Shown one piece after another: positions 7,792 to 15,962 of a stretch of 64,000 bases of DNA. This stretch comes from Actinomyces vulturis (GTDB lineage Bacteria; Actinomycetota; Actinomycetes; Actinomycetales; Actinomycetaceae): the NCBI RefSeq assembly GCF_001687305.1, contig NZ_KV700386.1:124001-188000 (forward strand). The letters are read 5' to 3'. The first letter of the stretch is position 1, and every line of letters starts with the position of its first letter. The notes beneath the pieces were generated by a model. That model saw only the letters and a program-made list of their open reading frames with translations, was not told the origin of the DNA and made no database searches. The translations under genes were made by a program, and so were the position numbers.

Positions 7792-9969
7792 TTACATCTT
7801 GGCAGTGATAGCGATCAGAGGATCTCCAGCGCTCACATCACCTTCGGCAACATAATCAACAGATTCAAACTTGTCAGTGTTCGTGATGACTACGGGGGTG
7901 ACAAGCGGGTAGCCGGCTGCTTCAACAACAGCGCGATCCACCACGACGAGAGTCTGGCCCTCAACAACGTGATCGCCTTGGCTGACGCGAACGTCGAAAC
8001 CTTCGCCGCCCAACTTCACGGTATCCAGTCCCACGTGAATGAGTATTTCCACACCACTATCGAGCTCAATGCCAAAGGCATGGCCGGAAGCCGGAGCGGT
8101 CACAACCTTGCCAGCAGCAGGAGCCTTAACCTCAATGTGCTCGGCGGGATCTACGCCGGCTCCCTTACCCAAAAGGCCACCTGCGAATACGGCGTCGGGA
8201 ACCTCATCCAAAGGCATAGACATGCCGGATAAGGGGCTACCGATCACAGTGGTGGCACCGGGGACAAAAGCGGAAAGAACGGCGGATTCATCAGCACTGT
8301 CACCATTAGCAGAATCGCAAGCATCAGCGGCAGGTGCCACAGCGGCCTCGGAAACGTTGTGAGCGGACTCAACGGCAGCACTCTTAGCAGCGGACTCGGC
8401 AGCAATCTTAGCGGCGTGTGCCAGGTCAGCAGCGTGCATCTCAGCCTTCTGCTCAGGGGTGCGGTAATCGAAGATGATGACCAGGAACATGGCAGTGAGG
8501 AATGCCGCGAGAATGGCTACGCCGTAAAGCCACATCGGATCAAACACCGGGATGGTGAACAGGGAGGTGAAGGCAAAGATCTTGGTAGTTACGCCATTAG
8601 CAACTTCACCGTTGGATCCCACAGTCTGGGATCCCAGGCCAGCCATGGAGGCAAGACCAATTACTAGACCGCCCACGAAACAGCCGGGAAGCATGCGCTT
8701 GTAAGCGTTCTTGTAACGCAGGTGAATACCGTAGAGCGAAGGCTCGGAAATACCACCGAACAGACCAGCAGCAAGAGCGCCGGTAGCGGTCTGACGCATC
8801 AGGTAGTTCTTGTCGCGAATGGACAGAACAAGAACACCGGCGGTAGCGCCGAAACAAGCAAAGTTCCATGCACCCATGGGGCCCTGGATGAAGTCGTAAC
8901 CGAGGGAAGAAATGTTGGCGAGCATGAGGGCGTTAAGAGGCCAGTGCAAGCCGAGCGGCACGAGGAAGGGGTAGAGCATGGGGATGAGGATGGCGAAGAA
9001 AATCGGTGCATTGGAGTTAAGCCACGCCAAGCCGGTGCCCAGGCCGGTGCCCAGCCAGATACCGAGGGGACCAATGAGGAATGCGGTCACGGGGATCATG
9101 ACGAGCATGGAGAAGAAAGGAACGAACACCATCTGGACGTTGTCGGGGACAACCTTGACAAGGAAGCGGTAAACAATCGCCAAAATCGCCACCATGATGA
9201 GTGGGACGAACACCTGACCGCCATAGTCATTGAGCTGCATAGGTAGGCCGAAGATATCTGCCTTGCATGCGGTGGTGCCTAGGGTTTCGTTGGTTGTGCA
9301 GACAACCTGGTGAGCCTTCTGGAAACGGTCATTGGTGGACAGTGAGAGGAACTCAGGGGTCATCACTGCACCCATGACGGTGGCGCCCAGCCAGGGATCA
9401 ATCTTCAGCGTCTTGGAGGCGTTGTAGGCCACCATGATGGGCAGGAAGTAGAAGACGGCGCGCCACATGGCGTCAACGAAGACCCATCCTGCGCTCTTGT
9501 CACCGCGGAAATCGACAATGTGGAATGCGTCGAGAACGGCAGTGAAGGCGATGATGAGAGAGGCGCCAAGGAGCACACCCAGCAGAGGGCGGAAAGAGTT
9601 CGAGAGATACTCGAAGAAGGCATCAACGTAGGCATTCTTGCCGCGTGCCTTAGCGCGTGCTGCTGCCTTTACATCAGCATCACTGGTGCCTGAGGTGGCA
9701 GTCCCGCCCTGATTCTTCATTTCGGGCAGGTCCATGATGGCGTTGTAGACATTGGCCACGGTGGCGCCAATGATGATCTGGTAGCGATCGCCGGACTGGG
9801 GAACTGCACCCAAAACGCCGGGGATGGCTTCGACGGCGGCCTGGTCGATGACTGAAGCATCCTTCAGTTCAAAGCGTAGGCGCGTTGCACAGTGCGTGAA
9901 GTGCAAGATGTTATCCGCGCCACCGACAGCCTTCAGGATGTCAGGGGCGGTGCTTGTGGTTGTTGCCAC
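7792..9969 (-). CDS. PTS sugar transporter, EIIBCA (glucose/beta-glucoside superfamily)
   Basis: A 725-residue three-domain PTS permease that imports and phosphorylates a sugar. Order: EIIB (residues 8-85) with phospho-Cys27 in HFTHCATRLRF; a linker; a membrane EIIC domain of about ten hydrophobic segments ending near residue 500, including GGISEPSLYGI; an Ala/Ser-rich linker; and EIIA (about 575-725) with phospho-His645 in EILIHVGLDTVKL. The frame is open to 10029, but GTG at 9969 is preferred because GGAGAG precedes it closely and EIIB domains start right there. BCA order resembles beta-glucoside permeases; the sugar is not identifiable. The gene stands alone, without a hydrolase or BglG-type regulator. 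Confidence 0.88.
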   Translation of the reverse strand: MATTTSTAPDILKAVGGADNILHFTHCATRLRFELKDASVIDQAAVEAIPGVLGAVPQSGDRYQIIIGATVANVYNAIMDLPEMKNQGGTATSGTSDADVKAAARAKARGKNAYVDAFFEYLSNSFRPLLGVLLGASLIIAFTAVLDAFHIVDFRGDKSAGWVFVDAMWRAVFYFLPIMVAYNASKTLKIDPWLGATVMGAVMTPEFLSLSTNDRFQKAHQVVCTTNETLGTTACKADIFGLPMQLNDYGGQVFVPLIMVAILAIVYRFLVKVVPDNVQMVFVPFFSMLVMIPVTAFLIGPLGIWLGTGLGTGLAWLNSNAPIFFAILIPMLYPFLVPLGLHWPLNALMLANISSLGYDFIQGPMGAWNFACFGATAGVLVLSIRDKNYLMRQTATGALAAGLFGGISEPSLYGIHLRYKNAYKRMLPGCFVGGLVIGLASMAGLGSQTVGSNGEVANGVTTKIFAFTSLFTIPVFDPMWLYGVAILAAFLTAMFLVIIFDYRTPEQKAEMHAADLAHAAKIAAESAAKSAAVESAHNVSEAAVAPAADACDSANGDSADESAVLSAFVPGATTVIGSPLSGMSMPLDEVPDAVFAGGLLGKGAGVDPAEHIEVKAPAAGKVVTAPASGHAFGIELDSGVEILIHVGLDTVKLGGEGFDVRVSQGDHVVEGQTLVVVDRAVVEAAGYPLVTPVVITNTDKFESVDYVAEGDVSAGDPLIAITAKM

Positions 9970-10413
9970 AGTGCTCTCCGATCGTGCTCCCGTCAATCGT
10001 GAAGGCGAGCAGCGCCGCGCACGTGTCATGACTGACGAGGGTCGTGTGTTTTCTCAGGTCCTTCATGGACTCCATCATTTAGGCTACCGGCTCTGCTCTG
10101 TTGTGAACACACGCACCTTTTCGTGGTGTTTGACTTGATGAAACGCAAAAATGAGGAAGTTTTTAGGATTCTGTGAGCGCTTCTGGTGGTTTGCTGTCGC
10201 CATTCTTCAGATGATGGTGACTAATGTTCGACTTCTATGGTTTTTGGGTGGGTGGAGGGTCTTCATGGTATCTCTCACATTTTGCTCATTTCCCACAGGG
10301 TAGAGTGTTAGCGCCACGGTGTGAGCACTCCACAAACTTGTCTGAGAAGTCACTGATGATGCCGCACGGTAGAGGAGTTCCTTCCTCTTTGATTACGTGC
10401 GAAACGAGGCATC
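9970..10413. other. Divergent intergenic region, PTS / unknown gene
   Basis: This 444-base region should hold the promoters of the PTS gene (leftward) and the 200-aa gene (rightward). A possible LacI-family half operator, TGTGAGCGCT, is at 10172-10181 but lacks a matching right half. A weak inverted repeat (AGAGGA/TCCTCT) lies at about 10373-10390. No RNA antiterminator typical of BglG control is evident, and short open frames here look non-coding. Confidence 0.35.
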
Positions 10414-11016
10414 ATGACATCAACTAACCTGCTGAGCGAGACTGATAGCGCCAAGCGCGGCCATGACGCTATTGATCTCTATGGCCACCGAGGGTGGAGT
10501 GCGCGTTGTCATGTCTGGTCCCTCCTTGAAGACAATGTGGACTACCAGCGTCTTTCGCTTAGTCCTACTTCGCTATGGGACAACGAAATCTGGGGTGCAC
10601 AGGCTCCTAGCATTGATTACGTCCCTTTTTCTTTTATCGACGCCGCGCAAGCACGAGAACTCCACTCTCTTATGCCGGCTCAGGCTCTTGGTGACCGTCA
10701 GAACAATGCCCCAACCCTTACGTTTTTACTTCGAGCATGCATGGACAGTGAAGATACGGTCTACCTCAGTGGTTATGGCATCGGTCCTCAGCGCAGCGAT
10801 GAACGCATCAGTATTGAAGCCCTCTGGACAGACCACCCTGCACTTAGTAAATTCACCGTGCTCGCATCGCATGTGCCCGCATGTGAGTGTCAACAACTAT
10901 GGGAGGCCATTAGTGCCATCTTCCACCTCAATGCACTGGCTGCACCTGACGAAGTGCACCGCATGAATCATCCTCACGATCCTGAACGTGAAGGGTGGTG
11001 GATATGGTGGGACTAG
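10414..11016 (+). CDS. Uncharacterised 200-aa protein
   Basis: I do not recognise this 200-residue protein. It is soluble-looking, mildly acidic, Trp- and His-rich, and ends in the unusual aromatic tail WWIWWD. A GAGG motif 6 bases before the ATG supports the start, and it occupies its interval without a competing frame. Two cysteines in VPACECQQLW (about 153-162) are too close together for a zinc site by themselves. It lies 53 bases upstream of the ABC-F gene, which has its own start signal. No function is inferred. Confidence 0.6.
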   Translation: MTSTNLLSETDSAKRGHDAIDLYGHRGWSARCHVWSLLEDNVDYQRLSLSPTSLWDNEIWGAQAPSIDYVPFSFIDAAQARELHSLMPAQALGDRQNNAPTLTFLLRACMDSEDTVYLSGYGIGPQRSDERISIEALWTDHPALSKFTVLASHVPACECQQLWEAISAIFHLNALAAPDEVHRMNHPHDPEREGWWIWWD

Positions 11017-11057
11017 TGGTGATGAGAGGCTGATAGCCGCTATTTGGTAAAGGGCCG

Positions 11058-11063
11058 TAGCAT
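11058..11063 (+). promoter_or_regulatory. -10 hexamer TAGCAT, leaderless ABC-F gene
   Basis: TAGCAT ends 6 bases before the GTG at 11070. No ribosome binding site is found. Confidence 0.5.
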
Positions 11064-11069
11064 AGGGGC

Positions 11070-12728
11070 GTGATTAACGTCCAAAACCTCACGATGCGTA
11101 TTGGTGCCCGCCAACTCGTTGCCGATGCCTCCTTCCGCGTGGACTCATCCATGCGGGTGGGACTCGTCGGTCGAAACGGTGCAGGCAAAACAACAATGAC
11201 CAAACTGTTGGCAGCCAACGCCGTAGCCCAAGGCACGTCACTGGCTGTGGAGGACGCTGATCAGACTCACGGACTCGATGCCGTGGAACATGCAGGCATC
11301 ATCTCCTGCTCTGGATCCGTGGGTTACCTTCCGCAGGACACTAAAGTCGGTAATCTTGAAGAAAAGGCTCGTGACCGTATTCTTTCCGCACGAGGAATTG
11401 ATCAACTCATCGCCCGCATCGCGAAGGCAGAACAAAAAATTGCTGAAACTGAAGGTGATGCTCAGGCGAAGGCTCTTGATCGTTACACCCGCCTCGACCA
11501 TGAATTCACCATGGCTGGTGGGTATGCGGCCGCCTCGCAAGCCGCGCGCATCGCTGCTGCACTAGGGCTGCCTGACCGTATTCTTGACCAGCCCATCGGT
11601 ACCCTCTCAGGTGGTCAGCGTCGTCGCGTAGAACTGGCCCGCGTGCTCTTCCAGCAGCCCGATACCCTTCTTCTCGATGAGCCCACCAACCACTTGGACC
11701 ACGATTCGATCCTTTGGCTTCGTGACCACTTACGTACCTATGCTGGCGGATTCATCGTCATCAGCCACGACGTCGAACTTCTTCGCGACACCGTCAATCA
11801 AGTGATGTACCTCGATGCCTCCCGTGGCGTACTCGACGTGTACCACATGGGTTGGGATGCCTACATCAAACAGCGCGCTGATGATGAGCACCGTCGTCGC
11901 CGTGAACGTGCCAACGCAGAAAAGAAAGCCGCCGCGCTGCGCGCCCAGGGCGAAAAGATGCGAGCTAAAGCAACGAAGGCCGTGGCTGCTCAGCAGATGC
12001 TCAAACGTGCTGAAAAACTCGTCGAAAACCTTGAAGAGATCGGCACTGTCGAGAAGGTGGCAAATCTTCGTTTCCCCGATCCTGCGCCGTGCGGCAAGGT
12101 GCCCCTGCGTGGAGAAAACCTCAGCAAAGCCTTCGGCAGCCTGGAGGTATTCGCCGGTGTGGACCTCGCCATTGACCGTGGTGCTCGCGTAGTCATCCTC
12201 GGTCTCAATGGTGCTGGTAAAACCACCCTCTTGCGCATCCTTGGCGGAGTGCAAGAACCCGATAGCGGCGAAGTAGTCCCCGGCCACGGCCTGAAAATCG
12301 GATACTACGCCCAGGAACATGAAACCATCGATACCACGCGTACTGTGGTCGAAAACCTCCGCTCGGCTGCCCCTGATATGGATGACACTGAGGTCCGCAA
12401 GGTCCTGGGGTCCTTCTTGTTCAGTGGCGATGATGCCAATAAGCCAGCACACGTTCTCTCCGGTGGAGAAAAAACGCGACTGGCTCTTGCTCTGCTTGTG
12501 GTCTCCAGCGCCAACGTATTGCTTCTCGATGAGCCCACGAACAACCTTGACCCTGCAAGTCGCGAAGAAATCTTGAAAGCACTCGGCACCTACACCGGCG
12601 CTGTTGTACTGGTGACCCACGATGAGGGAGCAGTGGAAGCACTCAATCCTGACCGTGTTCTGCTGCTGCCCGATGGAGATGAAGATCTCTGGAGTGAGGA
12701 GTACCTCGAACTGGTCACACTAGCGTGA
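11070..12728 (+). CDS. ABC-F family ATPase
   Basis: A 552-residue protein with two ABC ATPase domains and no membrane segments, the hallmark of ABC-F proteins that act on ribosomes in translation or antibiotic protection. Seen: Walker A GRNGAGKTT (35-43) and GLNGAGKTT (about 377), signature TLSGGQRRRVELAR and Walker B TLLLDEPTNHLD in domain one, VLSGGEKTRLALALL and VLLLDEPTNNLDP in domain two. Between them is a charged Arg/Lys/Glu-rich linker (about 260-330) matching the P-site tRNA-interaction motif region. Subgroup (EttA, Uup or other) not resolved. Confidence 0.88.
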   Translation: MINVQNLTMRIGARQLVADASFRVDSSMRVGLVGRNGAGKTTMTKLLAANAVAQGTSLAVEDADQTHGLDAVEHAGIISCSGSVGYLPQDTKVGNLEEKARDRILSARGIDQLIARIAKAEQKIAETEGDAQAKALDRYTRLDHEFTMAGGYAAASQAARIAAALGLPDRILDQPIGTLSGGQRRRVELARVLFQQPDTLLLDEPTNHLDHDSILWLRDHLRTYAGGFIVISHDVELLRDTVNQVMYLDASRGVLDVYHMGWDAYIKQRADDEHRRRRERANAEKKAAALRAQGEKMRAKATKAVAAQQMLKRAEKLVENLEEIGTVEKVANLRFPDPAPCGKVPLRGENLSKAFGSLEVFAGVDLAIDRGARVVILGLNGAGKTTLLRILGGVQEPDSGEVVPGHGLKIGYYAQEHETIDTTRTVVENLRSAAPDMDDTEVRKVLGSFLFSGDDANKPAHVLSGGEKTRLALALLVVSSANVLLLDEPTNNLDPASREEILKALGTYTGAVVLVTHDEGAVEALNPDRVLLLPDGDEDLWSEEYLELVTLA

Positions 12729-12840
12729 ATGCTCTCACTGGAGGGATTGAATTGAACACGCGTAAGGTTAACTAGAGGTAGAAAGTTCGCTTGATTGCCG
12801 AGCCCTACTGATAAACATTGTTGATTGAGGAGAACACCCA

Positions 12841-13218
12841 ATGACTCAGCAGACTGACGAGACCACCCAGGCACCCAGCCACGAGGTGATCCTTACTCCC
12901 GTGGCAGCAACCAAGGTGGCCAGCCTCCTCGAACAGGAAGGCCGTGACGACCTGCGTCTGCGTGTCGCTGTTCAGCCCGGTGGTTGCTCTGGTCTTGTCT
13001 ACCAGCTCTACTTCGACGAGCGCACCCTCGATGGCGATGCCATCCGCGCCTTCGAAGCAGAAAACGGTTCCAGCGTTGAGGTCGTTGTGGACCGCATGAG
13101 CGTTCCTTACCTCGCCGGCGCCACCATTGACTTCGCTGACTCCATCGAGAAGCAAGGCTTCACCATTGATAACCCGAACGCCACTGGCACTTGCGCCTGC
13201 GGCGAGTCCTTCCACTAA
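12841..13218 (+). CDS. erpA: Iron-sulfur cluster insertion protein, HesB/IscA family
   Basis: A 125-residue A-type carrier that delivers Fe-S clusters to apo-proteins. The three conserved cluster-binding cysteines are present: Cys49 in PGGCSGLVY and Cys118/Cys120 in the C-terminal GTCACGESF. GAGGAG precedes the ATG. The first ~14 residues are a polar extension. It stands alone between the ABC-F gene and the FKBP lipoprotein, without other suf or isc genes. Confidence 0.9.
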   Translation: MTQQTDETTQAPSHEVILTPVAATKVASLLEQEGRDDLRLRVAVQPGGCSGLVYQLYFDERTLDGDAIRAFEAENGSSVEVVVDRMSVPYLAGATIDFADSIEKQGFTIDNPNATGTCACGESFH

Positions 13219-13228
13219 GCCTCACACC

Positions 13229-13298
13229 GTATTTCTCACCCTCCCTGCCCCCCTACAGCCAGACTGTGAGAGTTTGGGACGGTGGGAAATACTTTTTT
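13229..13298 (+). terminator. Terminator after erpA
   Basis: Imperfect inverted repeat (13229-13245 with 13276-13292, 15 of 17 pairs) followed by six T residues at 13293-13298. Confidence 0.75.
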
Positions 13299-13336
13299 AG
13301 AGGCAAATCATCGACCTTGACGAAGGATTACCCACT

Positions 13337-14338
13337 GTGAAAAACCGTCGCTCCGTAGCAACTGCTGCTGCAGCACTCGCTCTGGCTCTCTCACTTGGCG
13401 CATGCTCCGGCGCAGCCAAGCCCGGCTCTGAGGCGAATCCCTCCGCTCAGGCATCTCAAGCAGGAGGAAGCCAAGAACAAGTTCAGAAGGTCGATTGTTC
13501 GACGCTGACCATCGATTCCGACAATGAATCGCTGCCTTCGATCTCTCCGGACACTCCTCCCACAGTGACCTGGAACGGAGGCGCAGCACCGGCTAACCTC
13601 ACCGTCAAGGTTCTTGACTCCCATGAGGGTGGGGCTGAGATTCAAGCGGGCGACGTGGTCACTACTTCCTACATCGGATGGCAGTGGAATGAAGACAGCG
13701 TCAGCCCCTTCGATTCCTCCTTCCAACGTGGTGAACCAGCAACCTTCCCACTCGAGGGTGTGATCGCCGGATGGCGCTGCGGCTTAGTTGGCCACCATGT
13801 GGGTGATCGTCTCGAAATTGCTATCCCAGCTCAACTGGCATACGGCGATAACGCACAGCAGGGAACTCCCTCCGGTCCTCTGCTCTTCGTTGTTGAGGTC
13901 GATGACGCATACAATCTTGAGGCGCTGGCGGGCGCTTCAGCAGACGCCACTCCTATCGAGCCTGATCCCGCTGCTGCTGCAGGATTCGAGGTAGGCGGTG
14001 AATTAGGTAAGGAACCCACGCTATCCATCCCCGCTGACGTTGCTCAGCCCACCGAATCTCAGGCCATTGTCCTGGCACGGGGAAGTGGTCCAGCCATCAC
14101 CGACAATAGCAATGTTGTTCTCAATATGGTCTACTCCACCTTCGATGGTTCCATCGTGCAGTCCACTTGGCAGACCGGCCAGCCTGTCACGATTTCTATG
14201 GCACAGGTTCAAGATCCTCTCAAGGTACTTATTGGTATTCCGCAGGGATCTCGTGTCCTTCTTCTGCTTCCTGCTGATCAAACCCAGACCAAGCAGGCTG
14301 AAGCCTACGTTGTGGACGTGGACCACGTCAGTCCGTGA
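13337..14338 (+). CDS. FKBP-type peptidyl-prolyl isomerase lipoprotein
   Basis: A 333-residue lipoprotein: basic n-region, Ala/Leu-rich h-region and lipobox LGAC with Cys23, so it is anchored on the outer face of the membrane. Residues about 85-190 form an FKBP domain (SYIGWQWN, FPLEGVIAGWRCGL, IPAQLAYGDNAQ), expected to isomerise Xaa-Pro bonds in exported proteins. Residues about 215-333 look like a second, degenerate FKBP-like domain ending in GSRVLLLLPADQ and EAYVVDVDHV. AAGGA precedes the GTG start. It resembles the C-terminal part of the membrane protein at 45319-47163. Confidence 0.87.
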   Translation: MKNRRSVATAAAALALALSLGACSGAAKPGSEANPSAQASQAGGSQEQVQKVDCSTLTIDSDNESLPSISPDTPPTVTWNGGAAPANLTVKVLDSHEGGAEIQAGDVVTTSYIGWQWNEDSVSPFDSSFQRGEPATFPLEGVIAGWRCGLVGHHVGDRLEIAIPAQLAYGDNAQQGTPSGPLLFVVEVDDAYNLEALAGASADATPIEPDPAAAAGFEVGGELGKEPTLSIPADVAQPTESQAIVLARGSGPAITDNSNVVLNMVYSTFDGSIVQSTWQTGQPVTISMAQVQDPLKVLIGIPQGSRVLLLLPADQTQTKQAEAYVVDVDHVSP

Positions 14339-14389
14339 ACTCATCGCGTCACGCCGTGACCTGAATTGCTTAAGCGTTCAGGCATAGCA

Positions 14390-14423
14390 AAGGGGGCCAG
14401 CACCGATAGGTGCTGGCCCCCTT
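14390..14423. terminator. Bidirectional terminator between FKBP and sod genes
   Basis: Perfect 15-bp stem (14390-14404 with 14409-14423), loop GATA, between convergent genes. A TTTT run follows on the plus strand. Confidence 0.85.
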
Positions 14424-14465
14424 AAGTTTTGTTGTCATCGTGGCTCAGTGAGAGCCGGTGGACAA

Positions 14466-15089
14466 TTAGCGAACGATCAGAGCATTTGCGTGAGCAACAG
14501 CGTTAGCCAGGCGCTCGGACACATCGGCCCAGTTGGCGATGTTCCAGATGGCGGCAACGTAGTCGGCCTTGACGTTGAGATAGTCGAGGTAGAAGGCGTG
14601 CTCCCACATGTCCACCATGAACAGCGGCACAACACCAACGGGGATATTGCCCTGCTGGTCGAAGAGTTGGAAGATCACGAGCTTGCCGGAGATGGAATCG
14701 TAGGCAAGAACGGCCCAGCCGGAGCCCTGGATACCCATAGCGGTTGCGGTGAAGTGCTTCTTGAATGCATCGAAGGAACCGAAGGAATCCTTGATGGCTT
14801 CAGCCAGTTCGCCTTCGGGTTCACCGCCACCGTTGGGGGAGAGATTCTTCCAGAAGACGGAGTGGTTGGAGTGGCCGCCGAGGTTGAAGGCCAGGTTCTT
14901 TTCCCACAGGTTCACTGCGGCTAGATCGCCGGACTCGCGAGCTGCGGTGAGTGCTTCGAGGGCAGCATTTGCGCCGGCAACGTAGGCGGCATGGTGCTTG
15001 TCATGGTGCAGTTCCATGATCTTGCCGGAGATATGGGGCTCCAGTGCTGCGTAATCGTAGGGAAGTTCGGGAAGGGTGTACACGCTCAT
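14466..15089 (-). CDS. sodA: Superoxide dismutase, Fe/Mn type
   Basis: A 207-residue cytosolic superoxide dismutase. Seen: YTLPELPYDYAALEPHISG at the start, the first His ligand in that stretch, HHDKHHAAYV (second His), and the C-terminal ligand motif DMWEHAFYLDY with metal-binding Asp and His. Metal (Fe, Mn or cambialistic) cannot be settled by eye. AAGGAG lies 6-7 bases before the ATG. The divergent spacer to the receiver gene holds an inverted repeat that may be an operator. Confidence 0.95.
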   Translation of the reverse strand: MSVYTLPELPYDYAALEPHISGKIMELHHDKHHAAYVAGANAALEALTAARESGDLAAVNLWEKNLAFNLGGHSNHSVFWKNLSPNGGGEPEGELAEAIKDSFGSFDAFKKHFTATAMGIQGSGWAVLAYDSISGKLVIFQLFDQQGNIPVGVVPLFMVDMWEHAFYLDYLNVKADYVAAIWNIANWADVSERLANAVAHANALIVR

Positions 15090-15191
15090 GTGTTCTCCTT
15101 GCGTAGGTGGTCCTCATCTCGCACAACACCGATGAACGGTGCGATATTCCTTGCCGCAACAAGGAGTTGGAGATTGAATATGCGACGAAAT

Positions 15192-15224
15192 GAAGTCCTG
15201 TGTTCAATCTAGGACTGAAGTCCT
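15192..15224. promoter_or_regulatory. Candidate operator in sodA / receiver-gene spacer
   Basis: AGGACT (15211-15216) and AGTCCT (15219-15224) form a perfect inverted repeat with a 2-base spacer. The 8-mer GAAGTCCT occurs at 15192-15199 and again at 15217-15224. It sits in the 215-base spacer upstream of two divergent genes, so it could bind a dimeric regulator of either. Confidence 0.4.
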
Positions 15225-15304
15225 TGTACGTGTCTAAGCCTATCGTGTTCCGGGTCCGAATTTGTTGGGTATGCTTAAGGCATAGTCACTCCATGGAGGT
15301 TTAC

Positions 15305-15742
15305 ATGACCACTCAGGCCACTAGCGTCGATCTGCTCGTCTTTTCAGATGACAGCACTGTCCGTGAAGAAGTTATTCAGGCAGTAGGAACCGCCACCGCT
15401 GAGGGAACCCCCATCACTGTCAAAGAATGCGCCACCGCAGAAGGTGTGCGCATGGCCATCCAGGAACGTGACAAGAACGATCAGCATCCTTTCAATGTCC
15501 TGATTCTTGACGCTGAAACCAAGAAACTCGGCGGCATGGGGTTGGCTCACGAACTCCTGACCGAACTCGACGTTCGTCCTCCCGTTGTTCTGCTCACCGC
15601 TCGCCCCCAGGACCAGTGGCTGGCCTCATGGGCCCAGGCAGACGTTGTGGTCTCCCGCCCCCTGGATGCTTTCACTGTTGAAGAAGCAGTTGCCACCGCA
15701 CTGACGAAGGTCAAGCGCCCCAGCGTCATCGTCTCAGAGTAA
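15305..15742 (+). CDS. Single-domain response-regulator-like protein
   Basis: A 145-residue protein that is essentially one receiver domain. Seen: acidic pair Asp15-Asp16, phospho-acceptor-like Asp69 in VLILDAET, and switch Thr in VVLLTARPQD. The conserved Lys of beta-5 is Arg here (VVSRPLDAF), so phosphorylation chemistry may be altered. There is no output domain and no histidine kinase nearby. GGAGG 6-7 bases before the ATG at 15305 decides the start over upstream in-frame codons. Target unknown. Confidence 0.72.
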   Translation: MTTQATSVDLLVFSDDSTVREEVIQAVGTATAEGTPITVKECATAEGVRMAIQERDKNDQHPFNVLILDAETKKLGGMGLAHELLTELDVRPPVVLLTARPQDQWLASWAQADVVVSRPLDAFTVEEAVATALTKVKRPSVIVSE

Positions 15743-15962
15743 TCCGCAGCAACACTTTCACCCGTCGTTTTTCCCCCCATACGATTCATTATGATCGTTG
15801 GCTGGAAGCGGCGGGTTTATATTTGTTGACAATAGAAAACACTTGCTTTTACTGAGTGCAGGCAGTTTAGCGGTATGCCTATACGGTCCTGATTGGAAGG
15901 ATTATCTACCTTTATCGCTTCGACCTAAGGTCTGATGGTTTCAATGTAGGCCTGCCCGTATC

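Noticed and set aside
10172-10183. LacI-type operator upstream of the PTS gene
   Set aside because: Only the left half matches; no LacI-family gene nearby, so kept only as a remark in the spacer entry.
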